Below, piece by piece: positions 1 through 9,156 of a stretch of 49,080 nt of DNA (position 1 is the stretch's first letter; the number at the start of each line of letters is the position of its first letter). The position numbers and the translations under genes are program-made. The notes beneath the pieces were generated by a model, which was not told the DNA's origin, did not search any database, and was given only the letters and a program-made list of their open reading frames with translations. This stretch comes from Bradyrhizobium retamae. GTDB lineage: Bacteria > Pseudomonadota > Alphaproteobacteria > Rhizobiales > Xanthobacteraceae. The stretch spans positions 1-49,080 of the forward strand of contig NZ_LLYA01000177.1 of the NCBI RefSeq assembly GCF_001440415.1, written 5' to 3'.

Positions 1-33
1 CCTCGGCCCGCCCGCCCGGCGGGTGGGCCGAGG
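1..33. repeat. GC-rich perfect hairpin at the window edge
   Basis: Bases 1-9 (CCTCGGCCC) are the exact reverse complement of bases 25-33, and the inner bases 10-14 also pair with 20-24, one pair being G-T. The result is a near-continuous stem with a five-base loop. No T-run follows on either side. It could be a terminator-like structure for a gene left of the window or a REP-type palindrome; which one cannot be decided here. A second small hairpin (GAGCAC/GTGCTC, 50-64) follows, and bases 65-226 show no gene. Confidence 0.5.
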
Positions 34-226
34 TACGCGGCCGGAACTTGAGCACGACGTGCTCGTCGTTCGTGATGATGGGCCGCTGGGTTTTCACTGC
101 GTTCGTCCGACGAAAAATCCCGCTGCCCTTTTAGCACGGCGGCAGCGCTTCCAACATGAAATCTTGCCAACCGCAGAACAGCTATCCATCTCCGCAACGT
201 TTGATGGAACCGTAACGACGCGGGGC

Positions 227-811
227 TCAATGCTGTTTCGGCAGCCGCCCCATCATATAGAACTCGTCGTTCGGGCGCATCGCGGTGACGTTGGCCAGCC
301 GGTTCGACAGTGCGAAGAAGGCCGAAATGGTCGCGATGTCCCAGATGTCGTCCTCGGAAAAGCCGTGGCTGGCGATCTCGGCAAAATCGGCCTCGGAGAC
401 TTCATTGGCCGCCCGGCTTACCTTCATGGCGAAGTCGAGCATCGCGCGCTGCCGCGGCGTGATGTCGGCCTTGCGGTAGTTGACCGCGATCTGGTCGGCG
501 ATCACGGGGTTTTTTGCCCGGATGCGCAGGATCGCACCGTGGGCGATCACGCAGTAATGGCACTGGTTGGCGGCCGAGGTCGCCACCACGATCATCTCGC
601 GCTCGGCCTTGGTCAGCCCGCTGTCCTTCTCCATCAACGCGTCGTGATAAGCAAAGAAGGCGCGAAATTCCTCGGGACGGTAGGCCAGAGTCAAGAAGAC
701 GTTCGGCACGAAGCCGGACTTCTCCTGCACCGCGAGAATTCGCGTGCGGATATCCTCCGGCAGCTTGTCGATGGCGGGCGGCTGAAATCGGTTGGCGACA
801 GGCTTGGACAT
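227..811 (-). CDS. AhpD/carboxymuconolactone decarboxylase family, peroxidase-related protein
   Basis: The 194-residue product belongs to the AhpD-like fold. Known members are alkylhydroperoxidases that use a redox-active CxxC pair and a nearby histidine to reduce peroxides. The sequence shows this centre as QCHYC followed by VIAH (C84, C87, H91), in an all-helical, cytosolic protein without a signal peptide. The N-terminal part (PPAIDKLPEDIRTRI, GFVPNVF) is typical of the 'peroxidase-related enzyme' subgroup. I chose the ATG at 811; the frame opens upstream to 859, but that stretch is low-complexity and does not resemble the family. The gene lies 111 bases downstream of, and in the same direction as, the HerA-type ATPase gene. 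The physiological substrate is unknown. Confidence 0.85.
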   Translation of the reverse strand: MSKPVANRFQPPAIDKLPEDIRTRILAVQEKSGFVPNVFLTLAYRPEEFRAFFAYHDALMEKDSGLTKAEREMIVVATSAANQCHYCVIAHGAILRIRAKNPVIADQIAVNYRKADITPRQRAMLDFAMKVSRAANEVSEADFAEIASHGFSEDDIWDIATISAFFALSNRLANVTAMRPNDEFYMMGRLPKQH

Positions 812-922
812 GAAAGGGTTCCGGCTGATGGCCGCGGGATGCGGCGTTGCCGGAACCATATAGCGTTTTCGGGGGAAGTGGACATCGCCCCGCGCGCAGC
901 CATTGCGCGAAACTGTTATGCC

Positions 923-2686
923 TCAGCGCAGTGGCTTTTTCAGCAGCGAGAACCGGTCGGGATCGAGCCCCATCGAGGGCTGCAGCATCGGCACTTCGAC
1001 CGGCGTCATGACGCGGGCGGCGGGGCGGTCGCTGATCGAAGGGTCGTTCGGCACGTCGCGGTGCGAGGTGGCGCCGCGCCAGCGATCCAGCACGGCCGAG
1101 ACGAAATGCATGTCGTGGCCGGCGGAAACCGACGGCACGGTGGCGATCGTGGCTTCGCTGCGCGGCAATTGATGCACCGGAACCTCCTTGAAGCGCAGCC
1201 GCGTCGGCAGCGCCACGCCTTCGCCGAAGGCCAGGACTTCGCGGGTGCCGAGCGAGGGCACGAACGACAACAGGTTGGCGGCGGCGTCCGAGACCGCCGA
1301 GCGCAAGAGCGCCTGGTCGCGGTCGTTGGCAAGGCGCATCGCAAACAGCGTGTTGCACTGGGAAATGATGGTGGCGTCGAGTTCGGCCGGACGTTGGGTG
1401 ACGAGGCCGAGATAGACGCCGTATTTGCGCCCCTCCTTGGCGATGCGCGACACCGCCTTGCGCGTCGGCCCGAAGCCGATGTTGCGGTCGGCCGAGGCGT
1501 AACGGTGCGCCTCTTCGCAGACGAACAGCAGCGGCGACACGCCATCGCTCCACAGGCCGAAATCGAACGCCATGCGGCACAGCACCGACACCACGGAATC
1601 CACGACTTCGGCGGGGAAGCCGGCGAGCTGCATGATGGTCATCGGCCGACCGTTGGCAGGCAGCCGGAACAGATGGCTGATGACTTCCGCCATGGTGTCG
1701 CCGCCGACATTGGCGTTGTCGAACATGAAGGCGTAGCGCGGATCGTTGCGCACAGTCTCGATGCGCGAGATCAGCTTGTGATAGATGATGCGCGAGGAGC
1801 GGTTCTCCAGCTTGCCCATCCGCTCGTCGATCAGCGAGATCAGGTCGACAAGGCGATACGGCACCGGCGTATCGACGGTGTAGCCGACCGACTTGGGCTC
1901 CATGCGCTTGAGCCCGAGCCGGTCGGAGTTTTGGTACTGGGTATAGATGCCCTTCGCCATCGGAATGACTTCGGCCAGGACGTCGAGCTCTTCCGGCACG
2001 CCCGGGCGGCCGCCGAACAGCACGTCGACGATCTCTTCGAAATTGAACAGCCAGAACGGCAGTTTCAAATTGCGCGGGTTCATTACGACCGCGCGATCGC
2101 CGAAACAGCGGCCATACTCGTTGTGCACGTCGAGCAGGAAAACCCGCAGGTTCGGCCGCGCCTTCAGAATCTCGTTGAGCAGCAGCGACACGCTGGTCGA
2201 TTTACCGACGCCGGTGGAGCCGAGAACCGCGAAGTGCTTGGAGAGCATTTCCTCGACGTCGACATAGGCGATCACCGACCGGTCCTGCTGCAGGGTGCCG
2301 ACATTGATCTGGTCCGACCCGCTCGGTGCATAGACGGTGCGAAGGTCCTGGGCAGTGACGAGGTCGACGGCGTCGCCGATCGTCGGATAATTGGTGACGC
2401 CGCGTTGGAATTTCGGGCGGTCGCCGCCGAAAATTTCGCCGAGCAGGTCGACCGATGCGGTCGCCATGTATTCATCAGAGCTTGGCTGATTCTCGCACGA
2501 CACCTCGGTAATCATGGCGATGATCGTGGTGGATGTCGCACAGCGAATACTGATGAAGCGGCCGACGGTGGCGCGCACTTCGGAAAGGGGCATCTGGCCT
2601 GTCGCCAGAAGTCCAACCCGGGCGAGGGAGCCGCGCACGGAAATCACACGTCCGAAGGATGTCACGGTGTTGAACCTGGATCTCAT
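923..2686 (-). CDS. HerA-like ATP-binding protein (DUF87 domain)
   Basis: This is a 587-residue RecA-fold ATPase of the HerA/FtsK superfamily. An N-terminal beta-rich HAS-barrel-like region (about 1-145) precedes a Walker A motif GSTGVGKST (156-164), a conserved DVHNEYG (186-192) and, near residue 400, a Walker B-like LLFVCEEAHRY with the glutamate pair expected for hydrolysis. Archaeal HerA is a hexameric DNA translocase that works with the NurA nuclease in end resection. The bacterial homologues are less well defined, and no NurA-like nuclease is adjacent. The ATG at 2686 is preferred; 2707 is an in-frame alternative adding seven residues. The opposite strand carries a 980-codon open frame, which I regard as a codon-bias shadow. 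Confidence 0.85.
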   Translation of the reverse strand: MRSRFNTVTSFGRVISVRGSLARVGLLATGQMPLSEVRATVGRFISIRCATSTTIIAMITEVSCENQPSSDEYMATASVDLLGEIFGGDRPKFQRGVTNYPTIGDAVDLVTAQDLRTVYAPSGSDQINVGTLQQDRSVIAYVDVEEMLSKHFAVLGSTGVGKSTSVSLLLNEILKARPNLRVFLLDVHNEYGRCFGDRAVVMNPRNLKLPFWLFNFEEIVDVLFGGRPGVPEELDVLAEVIPMAKGIYTQYQNSDRLGLKRMEPKSVGYTVDTPVPYRLVDLISLIDERMGKLENRSSRIIYHKLISRIETVRNDPRYAFMFDNANVGGDTMAEVISHLFRLPANGRPMTIMQLAGFPAEVVDSVVSVLCRMAFDFGLWSDGVSPLLFVCEEAHRYASADRNIGFGPTRKAVSRIAKEGRKYGVYLGLVTQRPAELDATIISQCNTLFAMRLANDRDQALLRSAVSDAAANLLSFVPSLGTREVLAFGEGVALPTRLRFKEVPVHQLPRSEATIATVPSVSAGHDMHFVSAVLDRWRGATSHRDVPNDPSISDRPAARVMTPVEVPMLQPSMGLDPDRFSLLKKPLR

Positions 2687-3140
2687 GAATTGGGGTCTGG
2701 CCTGCATTATGGGCGGGTCCGACTAGCGAAACGGTTAAACCGGCGTGGTTCCGTATCAGCTAAATCAGCGGCATCTCGGTCAGGATCCGTATTTGCAGCG
2801 GAGTCCGATCCCATGCTCCGATTGCGAGTTAGGCTTGGAAAATCAGGGCTTTCTCGCATTTGCCGGGTCGCGCGCGCTATGCTGCGAATTAATCTCTCGT
2901 TTACCATTTCGAAGGAGAGGACCAGCCCAGGTCACTTCTCGATAGCCTGTTGGTGGCGATGGTGATTGGAGCCGGCCCGTGTATCGACGTAACCGATTGC
3001 TAACCGCAAGTTGTAACCCGCCTTCCATTTGTTCTTCGTACCAATATCGCTGGTCAGGAAAACTGGATTCCGGCTTGCGTCTGCATGACCGATCGCCAAC
3101 CGCCCGCAGATTGGCGATTTCGCGCGGAGAAGCATCTCGT
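2687..3140. other. Divergent intergenic region without a clear gene
   Basis: About 450 bases separate the divergent HerA-type ATPase and the GGDEF-EAL gene. No convincing coding frame is seen. The GGDEF-EAL frame is open upstream to an ATG at 2979, but that segment (residues 1-54 of the long version) is basic and unlike a domain. Promoters for both genes presumably lie here. Confidence 0.4.
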
Positions 3141-5042
3141 GTGAGCATCGAAAGCGACCAGAAATTGCCTGGCGGTCCCGCCGATAAGGCCGGGCTATTT
3201 ACGCTGCTTGCTGTCTGCGCTGTTGTGCTCGCGGCGGCCGTACTCGCGCAATTTGCTGTCTCGACATGGAGCATTCGCGAACGCGTCCTGCTGGCGCTCG
3301 TCGCCGCTCTGGCAGCAGTCGCCGGACACCTGCTGCGGCGCGACCGATTGACTGATCGGCGGCTGGTGGCCGAGCGGCGCCAGCTCTCGATCGCCGTGAA
3401 CAACATCCCGCAAGGTCTTGTTCTGTATGATGCATCTGCGCGGATCATCATTTGCAACCAGCCCTATCTCGACATGTTCGGATTGTCGCCCGACGTCGCG
3501 AAGCCCGGCTGCACCATGCAGCGGCTGATCGCCCACCGGAAGGAAACCGGATCCTTCGACGGCGACGTCGATGCATTCTGCAACGCGATCATTCAGAAAG
3601 TATCGCTCGGCAAGGCCACGCGCCAACTTACGGAAGCGCCGGGCGGCCGGGCGATCGAGATCATCAACCGGCCGCTGAAGGGCGGCGGGTGGGTGGCTAC
3701 GATCGAAGACATCACCGAGCGCAAGCGCGCGGAAGAGAAGATCGCGCATCTGGCGCACTACGACGGCCTGACAGACCTGCCGAACCGGATCCTGCTCCGC
3801 GAGCGGCTGGAACATTCGCTCACGGCGATGCGGCCGGGCGAGCAATTGGCGGTGCTCTATATCGATATCGACGAGTTCAAGAGCGTCAACGACGCGCTCG
3901 GCCATCCGATCGGCGATGAACTGCTCAAAGGCGTCGCCGATCGCCTGCGCGGTTGCTTGAGGGAAACCGACGTGGCGGCCCGGCTCGGCGGCGATGAGTT
4001 TGCCGTCATTCAAACGCCCATCAAGGATCGCTCGGAAACCACTCGGCTCGTTGCTGAAATCCATTCGGCGATCAGGCAGCCCTTTGAATGTATGGGGCAC
4101 CTGATCACCACCGATGCCAGCATCGGAATAGCGCTTGCTCCCAGCGACGGGGTGGACCTCGACCAATTGTTGAGGAATGCGGATCTAGCGCTCTACGGCG
4201 CCAAGGGCGACGGACGGCGAACCTACCGCTTCTTCGAGGCCGGCATGGATCAGCGCGCCAAAACGCGGCGAAGCCTGGAGCTCGAACTGCGCCAAGCGAT
4301 CAGCGACGGCAGCCTCGAGGCCTATTACCAGCCGGTGGTCAATATCGAGGACGGCAAGATCTCATCCTGCGAGGCGCTGTTGCGGTGGCGGCACCCCGAA
4401 CGCGGCATGATCTCGCCGGCGGAATTCATTCCGATCGCGGAGGATAGCGGCCTGATCGATCAGCTCGGGCTGTGGGTGCTCAATGCCGCCTGCGCCGAGG
4501 CCGTCACCTGGCCGGACCATGTCCGCGTCGCTGTCAACGTTTCGCCGATGCAGTTCAGGAGCCAATCGCTGGCGCTGAACGTGGCCGCGGCGCTGGCCGC
4601 CTGCGGCCTTCCCGCGAGCAGGCTGGAGCTCGAAATCACCGAGGCCGTCCTCATTCGCGATGACGAGGCGGCGCTCGACATGCTGCATCAGTTGCGCAAG
4701 CTGGGTGTCCGAATCGCGCTGGACGATTTCGGCACCGGCTACTCCTCGCTCAGCTACCTCCTGCGTTTCCCGTTCGATAAGATCAAGATCGATCGCTCGT
4801 TCATCAGGGATATCGCCGGCCCCGGCGCATCCTCGTCCATCGTCCAGGCCGTCGTGAATATCGCAGCCGCCAGCGACATGACGACAACGGCGGAGGGTGT
4901 CGAAACCGAACAGCAGAGGAACTTGCTGTACATCCTCGGCTGCACCGAGATGCAGGGCTATTTGTTCAGCCCCGCGATACCGGCCGCCGAGGTGAGGCGG
5001 CTGTTGCTCTCGCACCGCGCCAGGGCCATGTCGGCTGCCTAA
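3141..5042 (+). CDS. PAS-GGDEF-EAL cyclic-di-GMP turnover protein
   Basis: The 633-residue membrane protein has two hydrophobic segments (about 19-39 and 48-66), a PAS domain (about 80-195), a GGDEF diguanylate cyclase domain (about 200-370) and an EAL phosphodiesterase domain (about 380-630). The cyclase signature is intact (RLGGDEF, GGDEF at 283-287), with an RETD inhibitory site at 274-277 in the correct spacing. The EAL domain keeps EALLRW (411), an LEITE segment, DDFGTGYSS (528) and EGVETEQQ, so both activities look possible. The output would be the level of the second messenger c-di-GMP, which controls motility and biofilm. The start is uncertain: I use GTG 3141, preceded by GGAG, because the longer ATG 2979 version adds 54 residues without domain character. 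Confidence 0.9.
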   Translation: MSIESDQKLPGGPADKAGLFTLLAVCAVVLAAAVLAQFAVSTWSIRERVLLALVAALAAVAGHLLRRDRLTDRRLVAERRQLSIAVNNIPQGLVLYDASARIIICNQPYLDMFGLSPDVAKPGCTMQRLIAHRKETGSFDGDVDAFCNAIIQKVSLGKATRQLTEAPGGRAIEIINRPLKGGGWVATIEDITERKRAEEKIAHLAHYDGLTDLPNRILLRERLEHSLTAMRPGEQLAVLYIDIDEFKSVNDALGHPIGDELLKGVADRLRGCLRETDVAARLGGDEFAVIQTPIKDRSETTRLVAEIHSAIRQPFECMGHLITTDASIGIALAPSDGVDLDQLLRNADLALYGAKGDGRRTYRFFEAGMDQRAKTRRSLELELRQAISDGSLEAYYQPVVNIEDGKISSCEALLRWRHPERGMISPAEFIPIAEDSGLIDQLGLWVLNAACAEAVTWPDHVRVAVNVSPMQFRSQSLALNVAAALAACGLPASRLELEITEAVLIRDDEAALDMLHQLRKLGVRIALDDFGTGYSSLSYLLRFPFDKIKIDRSFIRDIAGPGASSSIVQAVVNIAAASDMTTTAEGVETEQQRNLLYILGCTEMQGYLFSPAIPAAEVRRLLLSHRARAMSAA

Positions 5043-5050
5043 GACGTCGT

Positions 5051-5077
5051 CTGCTTGAAACGCGGCTGCTTGAAACG
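5051..5077 (+). repeat. 12-base direct repeat
   Basis: CTGCTTGAAACG occurs at 5051-5062 and again at 5066-5077, with a three-base spacer, just after the GGDEF-EAL stop codon. It may be a local duplication; no function can be assigned. Confidence 0.45.
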
Positions 5078-5125
5078 AGAGGCCCGGCTTGCTATCCAGT
5101 TCTTCATAACAAGAAACAGGGCAGG

Positions 5126-6415
5126 GTGGACCGCGATGAAACGCGACAACGCATCTTGAGCGAGCCTGCGCGATCTTCCGCGCTCGCACCATTCCGCGTC
5201 AGGAACTACCGTTTTCAATGGCCGGCTGATCTGCTCACCTCGTGGGCGTTCGAGATGGAGACGCTCATTCTCGGCTGGTACGTGCTGGTCGAGACCGGAT
5301 CGGTCCTGCTGCTTACCCTGTTCGCCTCGCTCGGCTATGTCGGTACGCTGGTAGCGCCGATGTTCGGCGTCGTCGGCGACCGCATCGGTCACCGCGATCT
5401 GTTAGGCGTGATGCGCGCGACCTACGCGATGCTGGCCGCCGTGCTGATGACGCTGGCGCTGTCCGGCCACCTCTCGCCGATATTTGTTTTTGTCATCGCG
5501 GCCGTGATGGGTATCGTTCGCCCATCGGATCTTGGCGTGCGCGGCGCGTTGGTTGCGACCATCATGCCGCATGGCCAGTTGATTGGGGCAATCAGCATCT
5601 CGCGCACCACGATGGATACCGCGCGCATCGCCGGCGCGCTGAGCGGCGCCGGCTTGTTTGCCTCGCTCGGCATGGGTCCGGCCTATGTGGCGATCGTCTG
5701 CCTCTATCTCACCGCAACCGCGCTGACGCTGTGCATCGTGGCGCCGGCAAAGCCGCAACTCGCGGGCGAGGCATCCAGCGAGGCGTTGCAGCGCTCGCCG
5801 CTGCGCGATCTCAAGGAGGGGGTTGCCTATGTCTGGACCACGCCGCGGATGCAGGCCGCGCTCTGGGTGGCATTTCTGGCCAACCTCACGGCCTATCCGC
5901 TCTCCAACGGCCTGCTGCCCTATATCGCCAAGGCGATCTACGGCACCAACCAGACCGGGCTTGGCTATCTGTCGGCAAGTTTTGCGATCGGCTCGCTGGC
6001 CGGTTCGATCGTGTTGAGCCTGATCCGCGATATCCGGGTGGCGCGGCTGATGATCGGCGCGACCGTCGTCTGGTACGTGACCTTGCTCGTGTTTGCGCAG
6101 ATGCAGACCATGCCGACCGCGATCGTGTGCCTGGTGGTGGCGGGCTTTTCGCAAAGCCTCGCCATGATCTCGATCGCCGTCATCCTGATGCGGACCGCGA
6201 GCGAGAATTTCCGCGGCCGGGTGATGGGCGTGCGCATGATGGTGATCTACGGCCTTCCGATCGGTCTGTTGGCCGCCGGCAGCCTGATCGACGAGATCGG
6301 ATTTGCGGCGACCGGCACCGTCTACGCGGCGGCCGGTCTCGCGCTGATGCTGGCGATCGTGCTGCACTGGCGCGCCGATCTCTGGCACGTGCATGCACCG
6401 GCGAATGCACGATGA
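5126..6415 (+). CDS. MFS transporter
   Basis: The 429-residue polytopic protein has about 12 hydrophobic segments and the arrangement of the major facilitator superfamily, resembling the EntS-like (MFS_3) exporters. The cytoplasmic loop after the second helix reads FGVVGDRIGHRDLL, close to the family's GxxxDRxGRR motif A, and a matching loop occurs in the second half (FRGRVMGVRM). The substrate cannot be read from sequence. The GTG start at 5126 follows a purine-rich AAACAGGGCAG stretch; no better start is seen. It lies 83 bases after the GGDEF-EAL gene in the same direction and 28 bases from the convergent Bug receptor gene. Confidence 0.88.
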   Translation: MDRDETRQRILSEPARSSALAPFRVRNYRFQWPADLLTSWAFEMETLILGWYVLVETGSVLLLTLFASLGYVGTLVAPMFGVVGDRIGHRDLLGVMRATYAMLAAVLMTLALSGHLSPIFVFVIAAVMGIVRPSDLGVRGALVATIMPHGQLIGAISISRTTMDTARIAGALSGAGLFASLGMGPAYVAIVCLYLTATALTLCIVAPAKPQLAGEASSEALQRSPLRDLKEGVAYVWTTPRMQAALWVAFLANLTAYPLSNGLLPYIAKAIYGTNQTGLGYLSASFAIGSLAGSIVLSLIRDIRVARLMIGATVVWYVTLLVFAQMQTMPTAIVCLVVAGFSQSLAMISIAVILMRTASENFRGRVMGVRMMVIYGLPIGLLAAGSLIDEIGFAATGTVYAAAGLALMLAIVLHWRADLWHVHAPANAR

Positions 6416-6443
6416 TCTGACCGCGCCGGCCGGCGCGGGCGTC

Positions 6444-7421
6444 TCATTGCGCCTTGATATTCGCCTCCCTCAGCACCGGCTCCCACTTCGCGGCTTCGGC
6501 ACGCATGAAAGCGTCGAAATCCTTGGGCGAATTGCCGACCGGCGTGGCGCCCATCTTTTCCAGCGCGGTCAGAACCACCGGATCCTTCAGGGCGGCGGCA
6601 AGGTCGGCGTGGATCTTGGCGACCAGGTCGGGCGCCATGCCGGCGGGGCCGAGAAAACCCCACCAAACCGAGGCGTCATAGCCGGACAGGCCGGCTTCCG
6701 CGACCGTGGGAACGTCGGGCAATGCCTTCGAGCGCTGGGCCGTCGCCACCGCAAGGGCGCGCACCGCATTGCCTTCGAGCTGGCCGACCACCTCGGGCAG
6801 CGGGTTGACGCTCATGGGAATCTCGCCCGCGATCACGGCTGTAAGGGCAGGGGCACCGCCCTTGTAGGGGATCGCCTGGATCTTCACCTTGGCCATATAG
6901 TTGAAGAGCTCACCGGCCAGATGCGCCGAGGTGCCGTTGCCGGACATGCCGTAAGACAACGACTCAGGCTTTGCGCGCGCTGTCGCTAGCAACTCCTGCA
7001 AGTTCTTCACCGGACTGCTCTTGGACACCACGATTGCCAGCGGCGAATAGGCGATCTCGCTGATGGCGGTGAAGTCCTTGAAGGTGTCGTAGGGCAATTT
7101 TGGATAGAAGAACTGGTTCAGGGGATGGCCGCTGGCGACCAGGATCAGCGTGTAGCCGTCCGGCGCCGATTGCGTGAGTGCTTGCGAGGCGATGATTCCG
7201 CCGGCGCCCGGACGATTTTCGATGACGGGCTGCTGCCCCCAGGTCTTCGACAGCGATTGCCCGAGCGTGCGCGCCAGCACGTCGACGGCGCCGCCGGCGG
7301 CGTAGGGCACCAGAATGCGCACGGGCCGGGTCGGGAACTGCTCCGAGCAGGCGTGTGTGGCCGCCAGCGAAAGCGTGGCGGCTGCGAATACGGTGCGCAG
7401 GATCTTACTGAAAACGGGCAT
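6444..7421 (-). CDS. Bug/TctC family tripartite tricarboxylate receptor
   Basis: The 325-residue protein is a periplasmic solute-binding protein of the Bug (TctC) family, which bind carboxylates and often aromatic or dicarboxylic acids. A Sec signal peptide (about residues 1-26) precedes FPTRPVRILVPYAAGGAVD, the family's opening beta strand and ligand loop, and later ENRPGAGG and LPDVPTVAEAG, which are also characteristic. The ATG at 7421 is preceded by AGGAAG; the frame continues upstream to 7508, but that segment overlaps the regulatory palindromes. It is transcribed divergently from the TetR gene, which probably controls it. No TctA or TctB membrane subunits are present in the window, so transport would need partners elsewhere or the protein acts as a sensor. 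Confidence 0.88.
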   Translation of the reverse strand: MPVFSKILRTVFAAATLSLAATHACSEQFPTRPVRILVPYAAGGAVDVLARTLGQSLSKTWGQQPVIENRPGAGGIIASQALTQSAPDGYTLILVASGHPLNQFFYPKLPYDTFKDFTAISEIAYSPLAIVVSKSSPVKNLQELLATARAKPESLSYGMSGNGTSAHLAGELFNYMAKVKIQAIPYKGGAPALTAVIAGEIPMSVNPLPEVVGQLEGNAVRALAVATAQRSKALPDVPTVAEAGLSGYDASVWWGFLGPAGMAPDLVAKIHADLAAALKDPVVLTALEKMGATPVGNSPKDFDAFMRAEAAKWEPVLREANIKAQ

Positions 7422-7471
7422 GCGGGGGCGTCTTCCTCTGGAATAGGATTTTTGTTGACTAGACCTTATTA

Positions 7472-7495
7472 TTTGTACAAACGGACAAAAGTCCG
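7472..7495. promoter_or_regulatory. Two adjacent palindromes, probable TetR operator
   Basis: TTTGTACAAA (7472-7481) is a perfect 10-base palindrome. It is followed at once by CGGAC-AAAA-GTCCG (7482-7495), a perfect inverted repeat with a four-base spacer. Both lie in the short gap between the divergent Bug receptor (start 7421) and the TetR gene (start 7514), where an autoregulating TetR protein usually binds. The assignment as operator is inference from position and symmetry. Confidence 0.5.
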
Positions 7496-7513
7496 AAGCG
7501 GAAAGCAAATGCC

Positions 7514-8239
7514 ATGACGCGAAACCCCAACATGCGGGAAGCCATTCTGAGCGCGGCCGAGCTGTTGTTCTCGACGCGTGGTTTCAATGCCGTGTCGATC
7601 CGCGACATTGCGCTGGAAGCGGGCGCCAATCCCGGCAGCATCACCTATCACTTCAAGAGCAAGGACGGGCTGCTGCTCGAAATCTACAAGCGCCATTGCG
7701 GTCCAATGAACAAGCGCCGCATCGAGTTGCTGGTGGCGGCAAGGCGCGTGCGCGACGTTCAGGACCGGCTGGAAGCGATCGTGCGGGCCTATGTGCAGCC
7801 GGCGTTTTCATCGAGCAGCGACCTTGCCGGCGGCGGGGCGCGATTCACGCGGCTGCGCGCGGTGATGTCGGCCGAAGGAAACGCGGTGGTTGGGCGCATC
7901 ATCGCGGAGATCTTCGACGACACCACCAACGCATTCATCGATGCCATCGCGGAAAGCCTGCCGCATCTGCCGCGCACGACGATCGTGTGGCGGTCGCAGT
8001 TCCTGCTCGGCGCGCTCTACTACACCCTCGTCAATCCGGAGCGGGTGACGCGGCTGTCCCGCGGCGAAGCCGACGGCGCCGACATGGCGGAAGCGATCGA
8101 GCAAATCGTCTCGGCGACGGTCGCCTCATTGCAGGCATCCGACATCAATCACGTCGACGGCGCGTTACGCCGGACCAAGCCAATACAACCGCACGCGGTG
8201 GGTATCGCTCGAAAGCGGAAAGAAAATCCACCCGACTAG
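7514..8239 (+). CDS. TetR family transcriptional regulator
   Basis: The 241-residue protein has an N-terminal TetR helix-turn-helix (about 6-52): REAILSAAELLFSTRGF, SIRDIALEAGANPGSITYHFKSKDGLL. The C-terminal ligand-binding region is all-helical. TetR proteins usually repress and release DNA on binding a small molecule, here presumably an aromatic acid or its intermediate given the catabolic genes that follow. The gene leads the run of forward genes and diverges from the Bug receptor, with palindromes in between. The last ~30 residues (basic, RRTKPIQPHAV onward) are not domain-like. The gap to the ligI-like gene is 34 bases, so co-transcription is likely. Confidence 0.9.
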   Translation: MTRNPNMREAILSAAELLFSTRGFNAVSIRDIALEAGANPGSITYHFKSKDGLLLEIYKRHCGPMNKRRIELLVAARRVRDVQDRLEAIVRAYVQPAFSSSSDLAGGGARFTRLRAVMSAEGNAVVGRIIAEIFDDTTNAFIDAIAESLPHLPRTTIVWRSQFLLGALYYTLVNPERVTRLSRGEADGADMAEAIEQIVSATVASLQASDINHVDGALRRTKPIQPHAVGIARKRKENPPD

Positions 8240-8273
8240 GTAGCTGCCCGAACCGAGCACTGCAGAAGGCACC

Positions 8274-9143
8274 ATGAACAAGCCCACAATTCCCGGACCC
8301 GATCCCAACACGCGAACGCCGAAGTTCAAGCTTCCGGCGCTGGCGTGTGACGCGCACACGCACATCTTCGGTCCCGGCGACAAATACCCTTACGCGCCAG
8401 GACGGCCCTATACGCCGCCGGACGCGCCGCTCGAGGATTTCCGAGCGCTGCACAGGAAGCTCGGAATCGGCCGCGCCGTCATCGTCAATGCCAGCGTGCA
8501 CGGCACAGACAATCGCGTGGCGCTCGATGCCATTGCCGTCAGCAGCGGGACCTTTCGCGCTGTCGCCAATATCGACGATACCATCACCGAGCGCGGCCTT
8601 CGCGAGCTGCACGAGGGAGGTTTCCGCGGCTGTCGCTTCAACTTCGTTCGTCATCTCGGCGGAGTGCCCGACATGGCGGCGTTCCATCGTATCGTCGCGA
8701 TGGTCGCGCCGCTCGGCTGGCACATCGACCTGCATTTCGACGCGATCGACTTGCCTGAATATGCCGAGATGCTGGCAAAATTGCCGGTGCGTTACACCAT
8801 CGATCACATGGGGCGCGTCAAGGCATCCGACGGTCTCGACCAGCTTCCGTTCCGGACGCTGATCGACCTGATGAAGCGTGACGAGAAATGCTGGGTGAAG
8901 GTGTGCGGTTGCGAGCGGGTGTCCTCCGGCGGACCGCCGTTCCACGACGCGGTGCCGTTCGCGCGCCGCATCATCGAGACGGCGCCGGACCGCGTGATCT
9001 GGGGAACCGACTGGCCGCATCCCAATGTGAAGGTGATGCCCAACGATGGCGATCTGGTCGATCTGATTCCGCTGTTTGCACCGGAACCGGAACTGCAGCA
9101 GAAGATTCTGGTCGATAATCCGGCGCTGCTGTTCGAGTTTTGA
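8274..9143 (+). CDS. ligI: 2-pyrone-4,6-dicarboxylate hydrolase (LigI-like amidohydrolase)
   Basis: The 289-residue cytosolic enzyme is an amidohydrolase-superfamily TIM barrel. It matches LigI closely in motif content: DAHTHIFGPG (H28, H30), YPYAPGRPYTP, HGTDNR, RGCRFNFVR (R121, R126), IDHMGR (H178) and WGTDWPHPN (D246), ending in LLVDNP-like QKILVDNPALL. LigI hydrolyses the lactone 2-pyrone-4,6-dicarboxylate to 4-oxalomesaconate without a metal, in the protocatechuate 4,5-cleavage and gallate pathways. Genes for the next two steps of that pathway follow in order downstream, separated only by a Bug receptor gene, which supports the call. A related lactone could be the true substrate. Confidence 0.85.
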   Translation: MNKPTIPGPDPNTRTPKFKLPALACDAHTHIFGPGDKYPYAPGRPYTPPDAPLEDFRALHRKLGIGRAVIVNASVHGTDNRVALDAIAVSSGTFRAVANIDDTITERGLRELHEGGFRGCRFNFVRHLGGVPDMAAFHRIVAMVAPLGWHIDLHFDAIDLPEYAEMLAKLPVRYTIDHMGRVKASDGLDQLPFRTLIDLMKRDEKCWVKVCGCERVSSGGPPFHDAVPFARRIIETAPDRVIWGTDWPHPNVKVMPNDGDLVDLIPLFAPEPELQQKILVDNPALLFEF

Positions 9144-9156
9144 AGGAGCGCGTGCG

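Noticed and set aside
23..2965. A 980-codon open frame on the plus strand opposite the HerA-type ATPase
   Set aside because: Its product is Arg/His/Gly-rich without domains, and it spans two real minus-strand genes with clear motifs; it reflects GC-rich codon bias.
3195..4166. A 323-codon minus-strand frame within the GGDEF region
   Set aside because: It mirrors the GGDEF-EAL gene, whose catalytic motifs are intact.
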